A stretch of DNA of 64,000 bases from NCBI GenBank assembly GCA_037951105.1, contig JBAMJV010010121.1, positions 1 through 64,000 on the forward strand, given 5' to 3'. A model generated the notes under the pieces. That model was not told the DNA's origin. It made no database searches and saw only the letters and a list, made by a program, of their open reading frames with translations. Below are positions 1 through 13,544 of the stretch, piece by piece. The position numbers and the translations under genes are program-made. Each line of letters starts with the position of its first letter. Position 1 is the first letter of the stretch. This stretch comes from Echinarachnius parma (taxonomy: Eukaryota; Echinodermata; Echinoidea; Clypeasteroida; Echinarachniidae).

Positions 1-529
1 ACAGTATAGGTATACACACAATCAGTCAGGGGTTTCAGGGCGTAGTCCATCATGTGTCCTGATCCTACCTAGACAGAAATATCCATCTCGTTCTGGAGGG
101 GTCATTTAATATTATGACGTCATACTATCCCCTCCATAAGAGCGGGTGAGAACAAACAATCGTCAAAGAACCCTCGAAACATTTGGCTGACTTTTCGGAC
201 TAGATCCTACCCACCTAAACAAATAAACAAACATACAAACACACAAATGTATATAAGCATAATATAAAAACAAAGAAAAATGCACATGCACACATAAATG
301 ATAATAACTTTTATATGTATACGGCATGCAATCAGTCTCGGGTTAGAGGGGATTTGAGGGCGCAAATTATTGTCCACATCAGGTATCCTGGTCATACCGA
401 TCTCTAAACAAACAAATACATAAGCATATAAACAAAAAACAAACACATAACACTTCTGTGACCAATATGTTTATGTGCTCACAGTTGTTTATAAAATGTA
501 GTTACAAACACGTGTTTGTTATTAAGTTT

Positions 530-561
<32 letters not shown>

Positions 562-1245
562 CATTATTATCATTATCATACAAAGAAACAAACAGACGCA
601 CTTACAAAAAAAGGGAATATATTGATACGAACAAACAGAGCATTGCTTTTTAGCTGGCACTTTAATTCCATATAATTATGTTTTGATAATTTTTAATATG
701 GGAATTTTCAACACTTCTGCATTGTTGCTGTTATAACAATATTAGTGCGGGTATTGTTGTTATTGGTCAATGATCACCAAACTGCATACAACGGTGTGTT
801 TATCTTTATTATTTTGTCATTATATGCATAATGACGATTTTACTGTTTTCAGTGCCGAAGTAAGTTAGGTAAAGTTACTTTACGTGTTTTGGGGGCAAAA
901 CAAATAGTGGTTCAGCATTTAGCTGTGATAACTTGGTTTGGGCCGCATTGTAAATGACCGCTGACGGTGGTCGAGTGACCGCCCTATTGTATGGAGGGGG
1001 ATTATGCGGTCCAGTAAATTCTGACCACACCCTCAAAACGCAGTAAAAGTTTTTACTGCATTTTAATCCCTCCAATAGGGCGCCATTAATATAATATAAG
1101 TGACCTGGAAACACTTACACTTTCGCATCTCTGCGCGGGATGGTACTGCATGTTACATGAATCATTCAATTATCGATTAAAAGGGAGTTGTTGTCTTGTT
1201 TAGCTTCTCTGTCTCTTTATAAGAGATGGGTTACGAAATGTTCTA

Positions 1246-1553
1246 CACAGTAAAAAAAAATTAAACAACTTTTTAAACAACCAAAAACGCTGTTTAAGCC
1301 GGTCCCTCTAACAACGTTGTTTAAAATTTTGAACAACCAAGATCTGGTTGTTCAAAATTTTAAACAATGTTGTTAGAGGAACCGGCTTAAAAAGCCAAAA
1401 ATGCTGTTTAAGCCGGTCCCTCTAACAACATTGTTTAGAATTTTGAACAACCAACATCTTGGTTGTTCAAAATGTTAAACAACGTTGTTAGAGGGACCGG
1501 CTTAAACAGCGTTTTTGGTTGTTTAAAAAGTTGTTTAATTTTTTTGTACTGTG
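1246..1553. mobile_element. Double foldback MITE with TA target duplication
   Basis: The element is bounded by TA on both sides (1244-1245 and 1554-1555). Its ends are CACAGTA and TACTGTG, and the two halves are near-perfect inverted copies. Inside are two successive hairpins built from the same 50-60 bp arm, which contains GCCGGTCCCTCTAACAAC and GAACAACCAA. The TA duplication suggests mobilisation by a Tc1/mariner-type transposase; no coding sequence is present. Confidence 0.75.
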
Positions 1554-2327
1554 TATAAGGCAAATAACAACAACAGCAGCAACAACCGACTAGCTATTTT
1601 TCGCCGCTGTATTAATGCACTTTACAAAGCTTTAATATATTGACCAAAACATACGCATTTTATTCAGTAAACTTGAAAACAATGATTCCTATTATACATT
1701 AATTAACCAAACTTTACCATATCATTTTATTTATGTTGGTATGTCTGTTATCTGTTATCCCCGTTCTGTTTGTAGCATCCAATACAAGATCATACTTTTC
1801 TGTGTAAACGGATTTTAGAACCATATAATAACGAGAATACAAGTACATGACTTGCATATATATAAGTTACGTTATATTATTGTGTGGTATAATATTTCAT
1901 TAAGACACTTTGGCACATACATAACGCTTATAACTGTACCGGGAACTGAACATGTATGATGTTATATTATGTAGTTTTATATAGGGAATCACTCCTCTCT
2001 CAAGCCACTGACTTTTGTATGAGATTTCCTGACACATGTTACCTTGTAAATATTGTTAATACCTTTTATGAGAAATACAAATAAATGAATGAATGAATAC
2101 ATATTGGGTTAACAGACACTATACCATACAGATTACAGAATGCAAACATTTAAATGAATTCAAAGCTTGAAATTTAAAGGGGTATGAAATTATGAATCGC
2201 ATTTTGAAAAAGATATGCAACTTATTTTGTGAAGGGAATAACATTTTAAAGAATGCAAGTAAAGTAAAGCGGGCGCCTTTGAAGAGATAAATGTCGCCAT
2301 ATTATACTGTACACAAGGGATCTGGAT

Positions 2328-2424
2328 CATCAACACCATCACCAATATCACCATCACCATCACCACCACCATCACCATCACCATCACCATCACCATCACC
2401 ATCACCATCATCATCACCATCACC

Positions 2425-2458
<34 letters not shown>

Positions 2459-2603
2459 TCATCAACATCATCATCATCATCATCACCAGCATCACCATCA
2501 TCATCACCATCACCATCACCATCACCATCACCATCACCATCACCATCACCATCACCATCACCATCACCATCACCATCACCATCACAATCACAATCACCAT
2601 CAC

Positions 2604-2665
<62 letters not shown>

Positions 2666-2675
2666 CCATCACCCA
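2328..2675. repeat. ATC/ACC trinucleotide array
   Basis: About 350 bp of mixed CAT, CAC and ATC triplets are organised as CACCAT hexamers and pure CAT runs. All six frames stay open, which gives artificial Ser/Pro, Asp/Gly and Met/Val reading frames. A pure C-run follows at 2774-2791. Confidence 0.95.
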
Positions 2676-3030
2676 TCATCATCATCCGCATGATAACGAT
2701 TGCAATGGCTGCCATAGCCAATATAGTATTGTTCCAACCCCATAAATTATTTACAAGCCGGTGCACCACCCCACCCCCCCCCCCCCCCCCGGGTACTGAA
2801 ACTAGCCAACAGGTCAGTGCATCCCAAGCATCCCATATCGACAGCCTCTTTTAAGGTTCCTCACATTGTGGAAATTGTATTTGATGTAATTGAATTTTAA
2901 AAAGTATTGTTGATAATTATGTTGTTGACGAAAACAATAAGAGTAATGTTTTTTGCGTAAATATTTACAATTGAAAGATATCGCCAATAACTAGGTAAAA
3001 CAACAACAGCAACAAAATGCGACGATTTAC

Positions 3031-3303
3031 CATTCGGTCGTTGCAGGTGCTCAACGAGACCGACGTCGAGTCTTCCTGGCCGACGAGTCGACCCTGGTGG
3101 TAGCACGCCGAAGTCGGCTGGTCGATGCGGACCCGACCATCGGCACCTATCCTCTTTACCAGCAGCCCGGCGTCGAAAAGACTCATGCTCTCCATGAGTT
3201 CGATGTGGAACAGCTGATCGACACCCTCGATGGTCACCTCTATAGTCGAGGTCGTGTCAGCGTCGTCTAGTGACCGCCGGTGTCTCGTTCCTAACCGCAC
3301 GGG
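3031..3303 (-). CDS. M12B metalloprotease exon 2 (propeptide)
   Basis: This 273-nt exon is phase 0 at both ends and codes for 91 residues, including the two conserved propeptide cysteines and an RHRR basic site near its start. The donor after GACCGAATG is GTAAAT. The stretch is strikingly GC-rich next to its flanks, which supports coding status. Confidence 0.7.
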
Positions 3304-6300
3304 CTTAACGAATGTGTAATCTTTAACATTTAAAAAAATGCAGAAAATGAGATAACTTTGGATTATTATTTAGTTGATATTTACCTAAAACTTTGATCTC
3401 TGTAATATAAAAAAATGTTAGTGCGAAAAGTTGGTAAAGACATAATTTACGTTTCTTATTTCCCCAGTGCACGAAACGACTGGATAATACTGTGTAGTCT
3501 GAATTATATAAATTGTCCCGATGTGAAATTAATTATTATCATGTCTCAAACACACCTCTGGAGATTGCATATTATGGCAAGGAGCATCTCGGCACAAAGG
3601 GGTTAAGGTATATACATCCTCATATTATTGTGTTATCTCTTATACAATTCATACACAATGCATGACTTAACAACAACAAAACATTACAATTTAAGTTAGA
3701 GGTATTTAAAATGTATATGTTTTGACAGCAATACCCTGTACGTTATCTTTGAGTATAGTTTTTATGTTATTTGTGTAAAACAAATTTAGCCAAAATAAAT
3801 GTCTGATCTCTCCTTTTGGTTATGTCAATTGAACCGTTTATCAAAAACATATTATTTGGGTCAGTATTATTTTGATCATGGGCGTGGCACTGTTCGCTAT
3901 AATATGATAGTGACTGACATTATGTTTCATAACTAGTAACTATGATTATAATAGGCACGATACAGTGCAATGACCCAAGGGGGTAGACTTTCTTATACCT
4001 CCTTGAGCGACCTATATACCAATTCCACGCTGCATGTGATATACCAGCACAGACACACCTTTTGATAGCAATTGTGACTTGAATGAATGGTGCATGATTT
4101 TTATCGAATACCATTCATTCGGGTATGGTCCGAGTCGTATCTCCGAACTTAGTATGACCTAATAATTCCTATATATCTATCGGGATTTATTCATGGAAGA
4201 ATGCGGGCCATTATTATTCTCTAAATAGCTCAATGAAGAGGTCCTGGGGAAGAAGGATGAGCGTACAAGGGGTACCACTGTTTGACTGTTATGTAAGAGC
4301 AAAGAAGTATATAAGAGGCTTGCTCTAAACTAAAGTATGTTTAGTTGTGCGATGAGTTATAACTACAGAGGCAGTCAGAAGAAGTTGGCAAATTTATGGT
4401 ACATATTATTGGGCATTGGCGTGTATGTTAATCTTTGATTATTATTAATCTAATTTAATACAAATATAACGTACATTTTCACAACATTCTAGGAAATACG
4501 GTTTGGATAGAATGCAAATAACAAAGTGTAATTGCGTTCAGTTTGCAGTTTTAAAAATTCCTTACTTTCTCAAAAGTAAAATATTAACATATATGACCGC
4601 TATGAATATTATCTAAAAGACGTTCGAAGACTAAAAATATACAAGAACTTATATATAGATTTATATAATCATTATTTTAGTATATGGGTTTTGTTACACC
4701 ATCGTCATGAGCATTGTCTTTTTGTGATGGGGGTCTAAAGAAAACAATTATATGATTGATTGTCAAACAATACATTTAAACTCACCTGGCGAAGTTGTGT
4801 AGTATTGTACATCTGATGTAGATAAGGTGTGCTCCCCCTGTAAAATATAGGAAAGAGAGTGCATATAGTATAATTGTCAGAATACTTCATTGCTCAAACA
4901 AATGAATACAAGACATGATCAAAAACGTATGATATTATCACCCTGATATATTTTTTTTCATATGGGCAATTTATTAATAAAATAAAATAATGTTTGCGAT
5001 TTATATAGCGCAATATATGATTGATTATCATCTCTAAGCGCTTTACATTATTACAGCGTCATTACAAATACGATCATTTTCTTGACTTTCCAATACCACT
5101 ATAATTATACTTAAGAAGAAACATGTCCATTATGTAACTTGTACTTTGATACACTACAAGTTCGAGAACATTTTCTTTATTCATTGTTCGGTTATACCAG
5201 AGAATGTGTGCCGTCACGGACACAACATATTTTGCCAAACGGCACACATTTCGTGGAATAACTGAACAATGAATTAGGCAAATGTATTATGTATCTTGGT
5301 CATTACTCTGTAATCAAAGACAGTAAAAGTTATATAATAGACATGTTCATCTTTTAGTAGTGGTATTGGATAGACTTCCACTTCCCTGAAACGAAGAGGG
5401 TAAATTTACACAGTCTTTTGAATACTGCCATATAGGTACTAAGAATGAGTTATGCAGTAAATAGAAGTCGAGAATTAGCCTATACACACATCGATCATAT
5501 ACTTCACGGCAAGCATGTGTTTATACAGAGCCTCTATTTACATAGAGCACTTTCATTTGCATGTGGATGATCAAATATTACTGTTTGGTCATTCGTGTGT
5601 ACATTGTAGTAAAGTCCTTCCGAAACTGAGAGTCATCCATAACATGCATACAGTACATATATGTGAAACAAGTTTCGTTTCTATAAAAAAAAGATTCTAC
5701 AAAGTGATAAATTCCATCACTCTCGTTGAAAAAGTATATCAAATGGTAACTGAATATATTTATTGTTATAATTGGAATTCTTAAAGGCATATTATGTCAC
5801 ACGGAGGACAGTGAATAATATTATGTTATATAATGATACTTATTATTTATCGTTAAAAATTACATTCGGTTTCTTCATTTTGTTTTTTTCCTTTTGAGCC
5901 GTACAAGTTATATTATATTAATTTCAAACTTTGTTTTCATATTTTTACTTCAATATTGTAATAGAGCATCAATTTGAATTTAGAATGTTCAAATCATACA
6001 TCAGAACACATGCAGGAGGGGGCATAATCGCAACACAGATTATCTAATTGAAAGGTGACTAGATTATTAAAAGAATAAATGGGGGCATTACATCGCATGC
6101 ATGCATTGATTTATCAGCGTGAACACACGGGTGTGGTGCCATCGGATATAACACAAACAACCCATAATGTCGCCACCGAAATAAAAGCACTTTCACTACG
6201 AATGTCGTCTACCCATCGGATTTAAATGAGAGTGTCTTTGCCCTTAATTGGACTTGGTATTGAAATACCAGCATTACAAAATCACTTCCCAAAAAAGATT

Positions 6301-8115
6301 ACTGGATATAGCCGGAGAAAGGTGATCAATACTCTTAATCCCCATTTCATTACATAGTGCTAAAACTGTTAAAAGGGTGGTGATTGGAGCTGAAGCTATA
6401 AGCCTAAACTAAAGCCTTATTCAAAAAGTCAGAAAGTTCTCTCAAAAGAAGCCTCACGCATGCTCGAGTAATCTTGCATAAAGGCAACGCATGCGCCTGT
6501 GCACTGGCGACTCAGTGGCGGGTGCATGGTAAGCGGCACACATTATGAATGGGGAAGGGGCAACGCCTATGTCTTTCCATAAAGTAAGTATAGATTTTCA
6601 AATCTTACTCATCATGGTTTTAATCCTCGTCCCATGTTGCACAATGGTATTATAATTAGAACTTTGTTAAATAAATGTTGAACCAGACATCTTTCAATAT
6701 TCCAAAGCGAAAAGACAAGTATACATCATCGACCTACATTATATAAATTCCAATATAGAAACGGTTTACTTGTAATAACAATTCATATAATATAAGTAAC
6801 AAACGACTTTTCTGTCATATATAGCAATACTCATTTCCACAAAGCCAATATTACACTTGTATGAATGGAAAAGGCATAATTCGTTCGACATATCTTTTGG
6901 AAGAAATTCTTAAATTTGATACTTACTCTAAAATAGAGAAGAAGAAAAAAATGGAGTATATTACGGTGAAGTTACATACTCGATTGATAGAATCTTATTT
7001 GATAATGATTACATTTATGGTGATTTAATTGAACTACATAATATAGTACAATATCATTTAATATAAATAATATATATATATAAAGTGTTGTTTATGATAT
7101 GTACATGTACGCTAGCCGTCAAAACCTGAGCAACATCAAATTGTTTCAATCTTTATTTCATGTATAAACTTCCATTGCCATTTCTTAGCATTCTGTACAG
7201 GAATGATTGATATTGTGATATATTTTCGACCATTTCATTCGATTTATAGATGCGTTCAGATATAATAATCTTGAAATTACAAAATAAACTGACAACTTAT
7301 AATCATTACAACACCCCTTTATACATTCGGACTTAAACCAGTTACCATGCTAACCTGCTGCACATTTGCTACTTGCGTAATAATTTAATTGCACGTAATA
7401 TCTACTACATGCCAGACAAGCTCGAGCAAGCGTATTTGGTCGTCATTGACAACCGTAATCCAGCAAACTACGCATCAACATTTTATACACATTCATAAAC
7501 ATTCGATCGAGAGCCTCGAAGTTCGCAAAATCGCAACGTGGGCGTGGTTCAGCATGCATAGGGCGATCGTTATGTAACCGCCGCGACACGCACATTTGTG
7601 TGTGTAGCATGTTAGGATTTTCTTTTTGGAATGGCGATTGCAGTATTTTGCAGCATTTAGTTGTTGTTGGGAAAACAAAATAAATTGGAGAAGTCAGCAA
7701 AACACTACATACAATGACACGGTGTACATTTATTATCTTTTATAGGCTACATACGTTGTATTTAAATTACTTCAACCGTCACACTAAATTCAAACTTTCA
7801 CATAATATATTGTATTTGCTTACTTGTGCTGCGATCGAGTGGTTGCAAAACACATTTTGCCTATTAACAAAGTTCATTGTTTCTACAGAACGAAATAACC
7901 GTTTCGAAATAATAAATTTAAATGATTATTAAATGAAGTGAATTACTAATCTCTAGAAAATCATGCAATTTTTGTTTTCAATAATATTTCCAACACTAGT
8001 TGCTGTGACTTACCGATTGCAGGGGTTTGGCTGTTATTAATGTATAAGTTGTTGCAGCAATTAGTAGACAAACAAGTGGCCATGTCGACCTCGATCTCCT
8101 GCACGGCGCCGCCAT
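3031..8115 (-). CDS. M12B metalloprotease (ADAM/ADAMTS type), 5' part only
   Basis: Two minus-strand coding exons, 8014-8115 and 3031-3303, join in phase 0 to give 125 residues. Residues 1-34 hold a short basic N-terminus and a hydrophobic stretch (LVCLLIAATTYTLI) typical of a signal peptide. Residues 35-125 resemble the Pep_M12B propeptide: a FHIEL segment, then Cys101 in an ACYHQG context and Cys121 in SLSTC. The C-Y-x-G ... LSTC spacing is what ADAM and ADAMTS propeptides show. Splice sites are canonical (donors CG/GTAAGT and TG/GTAAAT, acceptor TTAAG/CCC). The zinc site, disintegrin and thrombospondin repeats are not in the window, so the remaining exons should lie left of position 1. I cannot tell ADAM from ADAMTS. 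The start is the ATG directly preceding the signal peptide; an in-frame open stretch continues upstream, but no better start is evident. Confidence 0.7.
3304..8013. other. Intron 1 of the M12B metalloprotease gene
   Basis: This 4.7-kb AT-rich intron holds an inverted repeat at 5179-5273 (arms matching around GTGTGCCGT and ACGGCACAC) and a SINE-like stretch around 4990-5050 with the motif ATATAGCGCAA ... TAAGCGCTTTAC. I see no exon or RNA gene in the rest. Confidence 0.5.
5179..5273. repeat. Imperfect inverted repeat (MITE-like)
   Basis: The left arm (TTCATTGTTCGGTTAT ... GTGTGCCGT) is matched by the right arm (ACGGCACACATTTCGTGG ... GAACAATGAA). The structure is a hairpin of about 95 bp with a loop of about 25 nt. 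Confidence 0.6.
8014..8115 (-). CDS. M12B metalloprotease exon 1 (signal peptide)
   Basis: This exon codes for 34 residues, from ATG at 8115 to the donor at 8013/8012 (GTAAGT on the minus strand), ending in phase 0. It holds the signal peptide. The exon and about 130 bp upstream are CpG-rich compared with the AT-rich surroundings, as expected near a promoter. Confidence 0.65.
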
Positions 8116-9617
8116 GATACGATGTCGGTTTAGTGAGGTTCGCCGCAGCCTAAGTGACCGGGGACGGTATAAGAGGGCGGGTCCTGCGATTGGCGACCCA
8201 GCAGCGAAAGTACTCGGGGAATTAGCCGTCTTACTAAACCCAAGCCAATATGCTCCCTCTCCTTTATAACTTGTTAAGAATCCGTTGCACTGACTCCCCA
8301 ACCGCTCATGAATGGGGATCGATGGCAGTTTGGTTCGGAAAAAAAGAAACACTCACTCTATTACGAGCTTACACAAGACCCCGCTCGCTCCAGTAGAGCT
8401 TTTGAAACCATTCGGGGGATGATTGCTTCGTTCTTTGCCTGCATAGGTTGGTCTAAAACCTCCCCTAAATCATTTTCTTCGTTCTCTACAAACATCCTCC
8501 TCTATACAATGCTATAGAGAGTACCGAGGTTTGAAAAGCTCGGTCAGGATACACAAACCCTTGATTCTTTAGAATATGGCCTACCCCCCTTTTCTTCTTG
8601 GGCGTTGAACGAAAGAAAGTATTGAGGGTTACGTAAGAGGAATGTATATCTTTTGTAACGCCCCATACAAAACCACAATCTGTGTGAACCAGAATAGAGT
8701 TTCGGAACCATCGATTAAATCGCCTACCTTGCGCAATTTTTTGATTTTGTAAGCACTAAAATAGAGGTGAAGATAATCAAAGTCGGGAGCTGATAACCAC
8801 ATCACCTGTATGATTCAATTGCCTTTTTACTGTATTACCTCTTCACGGCTTTACAATAGGTCCTATATAAAGCCATGATGTCTTCTTCCTAGTTTTACTG
8901 ATCAATTTAACTTCCGATGATCATTGATTGACCTACCCTTGTTTCGTAAAATGGTCAAGGGGACCTTGATTATATTTAAATAACATTTTTCCAATCATGT
9001 CATATTCGTTGCTATCTATAAGAACGTCAATGAAAATATGTTATAATTATGATCATTATGTTCTATATCTAATTATATCTAAGCAATGTTTCTTTTAATT
9101 ATGTTTTCGATTCTAAGAGAAATACTGATCATCGTTGACTCTATCAATTTGAAATCAGTCTTACAATACAGGTATATATTTATATACTTTTCCGTCTTGT
9201 TAATTGTTTATGAAACTTGGTATTTTGATTTTAGGCGTTAAATATATTATCATGTATATATATTAGTTGCAAGGTGTCGTAAGAAATATTATGAATTATC
9301 ATTATTTTGTATTTCTCATGTCACATACATTCATAATCGTTTAACATCGTTTAACAATATGTTATATTCAAAAGTTATTCTTGCTTACAATACATCACGT
9401 AAACTTTGTGGTTCCGTTACATCGAAAACTATTTTTGCTACATTCCGCGCTATATTAACGGCAAAATTAATGTTCCGATTTGATGTTTCAAAAACAGTAC
9501 ATATTCTGGACTTTTGACAGATCAATAATTTAAATGAAATGCTATCAAACTCATTCTAATGTTTGAATTATCAATTGGTAAAGATAACTGGTCAATTCAT
9601 AAAGACATCACTATTAT

Positions 9618-9674
9618 AGTCTAAGATTCTAGCTGGAAGGAGTATAATACTCCTTCCATCTAGAATCTTAGACT
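9618..9674. repeat. Near-perfect 28-bp hairpin without loop
   Basis: The left arm 9618-9645 begins AGTCTAAGATTCTAG and the right arm 9646-9674 ends CTAGAATCTTAGACT. There are only one or two mismatches and almost no loop. It directly precedes the ACT microsatellite region. Confidence 0.75.
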
Positions 9675-9808
9675 CAACATGCTCAAGTTGATAATGCACT
9701 ACTACTACTGCCACTGCCACTGCCACTGCCACTGTCACTGCCACTACCACTACCACTACCACTACCACCACCACCACCACCACCACCTCCACTACCACTA
9801 CTAGTCTT

Positions 9809-10096
<288 letters not shown>

Positions 10097-10151
10097 ATAA
10101 TTATAATACTTCTAATAATTATAATAATACAATTATTGTTGTTATTATTAT

Positions 10152-10224
10152 ACTAATTATGGTTTTGTATATGAAATTATTATCAACTGTCACTAATGAT
10201 TTCATATCCAAAACCATAATTAGT
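10152..10224. repeat. 73-nt stem-loop
   Basis: The arms ACTAATTATGGTTTTG... and ...CAAAACCATAATTAGT pair over about 25 bp with one mismatch around a loop of about 22 nt. The size and shape resemble a pre-miRNA hairpin, but a short MITE is equally likely. Confidence 0.55.
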
Positions 10225-10554
10225 AGTTCGTGATGTTTTTTTTTTTAGGACGCTTAAATGTACATACCTAAATGGTATATTCCCGGAAATCTTAGTTGGT
10301 GTTTTTTCATCAATTTTTTTTTTTTTTACAGTATCGCCTGTTAAAAATTGACTGTGGTATTAGCTTAATTGCAGTGAAGACATTCCTAACGCTGTTGAAG
10401 GCGATTGTTATCTCCTGAAAAGCTTCAATTGAATCGAAGAAGCCACGCCAGTCCAGATCTTAGTGGAGGCAGACAATAGCATGGGAGCATCAATGGCGTA
10501 GACGGCGGGGGCTATATAGGGGGGCTGCAGCCCCCCTCCCCAATACAATTTTGT

Positions 10555-11100
10555 TTTGCTAAACTCATGTCACATTCGGGCAATCTCATGTCGTATTCGC
10601 CTTCGGGCAAAATTATGTCGCAAAATCATGTCATAGTATTTGGGCAAATCGTTTTATATTCTGGCAAAACCATCTGAAATTCGAGCAAACCATGTCATAT
10701 TCGGGCAAAACCATCTCATACAGTATTCGGGCAAATCCATGTCATATTCGGGCAAACTCATGTTAATATTTACAAGCGCTTAGAGGTATTTTGCAATATG
10801 CGCTATATATACGAATGTCTATTATTATTTATTATTTTACACTGGGGCAAAGTCATGTGATTTTAGGGAAATATAACGTAATTTTTTTAGCAAAACAAGT
10901 CATATTTGGGCAGATCCATCTCATATTCGGGCAAATTCATGTCATATTCGGGCAAAATAATGTCATATTCGGGCAAAATAATGTCATATTCGGGGAAACT
11001 CATGTTACATTTGTGCAAACTCGTGTTATATTGGGGCAAGCCAAAGTCAGGTTTCATTTGAGGTCAATATATTGTCAAATTCGGGCAAAATCGTTGTTGT
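10555..11100. repeat. Degenerate minisatellite of about 20 bp
   Basis: Some twenty degenerate copies of a unit close to TCATGTCATATTCGGGCAAA are present. The reading frame 10791-11207 is a by-product of this repeat and shows the same residues recurring (VIFGQ). A short GC palindrome (GGGGGGCTGCAGCCCCCC) lies just upstream at about 10518-10537. Confidence 0.75.
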
Positions 11101-11401
11101 TTCCGTCCGGCCTAAACCATCAAAAATATACTTTTCAGGCATCAGAGAGGCCGGGACCCTCACTTATGTATCATTTTGTTTGTTATCTAACAAGGTGGGA
11201 AGGATAATTGTTCGGTCAGAAGAATCGGATAATTATTCAGGAAGGAAAATTATTCGGGCAAAAGACCTCAGCCCCTTGAGAAAATGTGCCAGTATACGCC
11301 CATGAACAGCATTACAATAATGACAGCATTAATAAGTTACGGTTCTTTACTCTGGAATGGGAGTATATTATGCTTCCATGCGATGGAAGTGAAGTGGACT
11401 A

Positions 11402-11644
11402 AAGGCCCGTTCGCATATCACCGGATAGCGTAAACGGATGCCCAGCGAATTGAAAAATTTGTGAAATCAAACTAAGCGGTGGTGAAAGTCGTCTCCATTG
11501 CCTCATACACAAAACATTCCGCCGGATAGAACAACGTACATTGCCTGACAAAGAAGGTACAAGAAACGCATGCGGAACGGATTGTGAATTTTACTCTGCG
11601 TCGGGTATCCGTTTACGCTCTCCGGTGATATGTGAACGGGCCTT
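11402..11644. mobile_element. MITE with TA duplication and about 45-bp TIRs
   Basis: The ends AAGGCCCGTTC and GAACGGGCCTT are flanked by TA (11400-11401 and 11645-11646). The terminal arms include CATATCACCGGATAGCGTAA and its inverse. A diverged relative lies at about 34812-35076 with the same CACATATCACC and GGTGATATGTG arms. Confidence 0.75.
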
Positions 11645-12358
11645 TAAGTAAGGCCAGCCTATTCATTGAATGAAGGATACAAGATAATTGACCACTTGAT
11701 ACATAAGTTATAAAATCTGGACGCAGAAATCGAAAATCACATTCAATAATAAATTTACCCTGTTGTTGGGGAGGGGAGTGGCAAACATTTCCACTAGAGC
11801 CAAAAGGGACATTCGTATACGACTATACTCATACTTTCAAAATAGATCGAATGTAATATGTTATTAAAATGGATAGTAAGGCTCTGGTGCTTGGAATAAT
11901 ACTGTCTTTTATAAATTAGAGATAAGCTGAAGTGTATCAAGTGCGAACGCACATAATCTAAACAAAAATCGTCGTTTGCTAAAAATCCATTCAGAAGCAC
12001 CACACAAATCTATTTTTATAAAGTCATTCAAATTAAAGTCGGTAGTGTCGACTTTTATATGGATTTCATCGATATGAAATTTGATATTTATAAGTATATA
12101 TTTTGTCACACAAACACATTTGTGAAAACAAACAAAAAGTGCCTTTACATGAATTTCTCAAAATTAGATCTATTGAAATAGACCTATAGCATGAAACTAC
12201 CTTTACCAGTCCCTCCATTATAGCAGGGTTTCCATTAGAAAAACAACAACAGCGCATTAATAATTTCGGAAGATAAGGGGTTCTGATGTTCCAGGTGTGT
12301 ATTTATAATTTATATTGTATTTCTGTGTCCAGGTGGCTGACTTGCGCCCTCTAGTGTT

Positions 12359-12905
12359 AAAGGGGTAGTACAGTTTTGGTAAGGCTGAACTTTAGTAACC
12401 AAACCTGGACAGTAACATTATAAACTAATAGTTATAACTCCACCATGCTCGAAAGGTATACAAAATTACAAACGACTATGTAAAAAGTCCGTTATCATTA
12501 AAAAAGAGCCATTAAAACACAAGAGGGCGCTTTCTAAAAAGGCATTGGTTTCAACCATTTTTCATACAAAATTATGCATGTGATGTTTTATTGAAATAAT
12601 GATTAAATAGAGAGATCATCAACAACTATTTAAAAAAAAGCTTTGAAAATTTTTGAAAGTGCAAGCATTTTTTAAATTTGTTGAAAAAAATCATCTAATT
12701 ATTTGGGCCCCAAATAATTATAAGATCAGATATATTTATTGATATTTCAGCCGTTTCTGGACCGATTTTGACCAAATGAAGTTTATTCTGCCATTAAAAT
12801 TGCATGTTCTCTCAAATTCGACACTCAGTTTTTCATTACCTCACAACAAAATTGTGATGTGCAGCGCCCTCTCTACCAAAACTAAACTGAAACAGCTCCG
12901 TTTTT
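12359..12905. mobile_element. MITE-like repeat, family starting AAAGGGGTAGTACAG
   Basis: The start AAAGGGGTAGTACAGTTTTG recurs at 57592-57850 (partial), and a related inverted copy with both ends intact lies at 60517-61084. The right end here is degenerate. Shared internal text includes GCGCCCTCT and TTTATTCTGCCATTAAAAT. Confidence 0.6.
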
Positions 12906-13236
12906 AGCCTCATAAGATGAGAAGATGTCTACCATGCACGGCAGAATGATTACTTAGTTTTCAATATTCTCAAAACTGCATTTTAAATAAAACACATACA
13001 ACCGAAAATAATGACAAACTTTGCAGAGAAGGGAAATTCAGTTGTATTCAAAGATAGCACACAAATGGTGAACATTTATTACTTGCATCAAATACATGAT
13101 CATAAATGGAGCATACAATTAATCTGAGAAATCTACTTAGATATTAGCCTAGGTATTATTAAGTTACACAGGTAACGAGGAACAATTTCAAAATGGACAA
13201 AATTCTCAATTATGGACTGTAAAATGTATTATACCA

Positions 13237-13544
13237 GGGGGTGTTTCACAAAGATCCCAAGTTTAAATTAAATTCGAAGTTTGATTTAACATTATGGAAA
13301 GCCATTATTTTCTATGTAAAATGTATACATTATTTTTCTTTTTTCAAGTATAACATTCAATTTTGTTTAAAAACTATTTTCTACTATCAAAGAGATTTGA
13401 TATTATTGATGAAGAAATCTTTGAGTCTCAATGCAATTTTTCTTTTGAATATTTGTTTAATTCCAAGACTACTGCAAACGGCTTTCCATAACTAAAGTCC
13501 AACCTAAATTTAAGTTAAAATTAAAATCTTTGTGAAACACCCCC
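13237..13544. mobile_element. MITE, GGGGGTGTTTCACAAAG family, copy 1
   Basis: The TIRs GGGGGTGTTTCACAAAG and CTTTGTGAAACACCCCC lie 308 bp apart, with inner inverted text (TTATGGAAAGCC and GGCTTTCCATAA). Other copies are at 22778-23068 and 34437-34748; a single end is seen near 58987. Confidence 0.8.

Larger units (their letters stand above)
1..3030. other. Non-coding, probably intron 2 of the metalloprotease gene
   Basis: No further exon of the metalloprotease is recognisable. The stretch holds a diverged direct duplication (about 10-75 and 310-415, sharing an AATCAGTC... start), an ATT repeat (531-580), the foldback element at 1246-1553, the trinucleotide array at 2328-2675 and a C-run at 2774-2791. 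Otherwise I see nothing. Confidence 0.5.

Noticed and set aside
113..120. Perfect TGACGTCA (CRE) octamer, also near 25903 and 32671
   Set aside because: One perfect octamer is expected by chance in 64 kb, and the three lie at no recognised promoter.
2190..2854. Long open frames rich in Met/Val, Ser/Pro or Asp/Gly
   Set aside because: All frames are open because the DNA is a CAT/CAC triplet array; there is no complex sequence.
9592..9798. Val-rich open frame on the minus strand
   Set aside because: It is a by-product of the degenerate ACT/ACC triplets next to the microsatellite.
10555..11207. Regular 20-bp repeats considered as a CRISPR array
   Set aside because: There are no conserved direct repeats with unique spacers of fixed length; it is a degenerate minisatellite in an animal genome.
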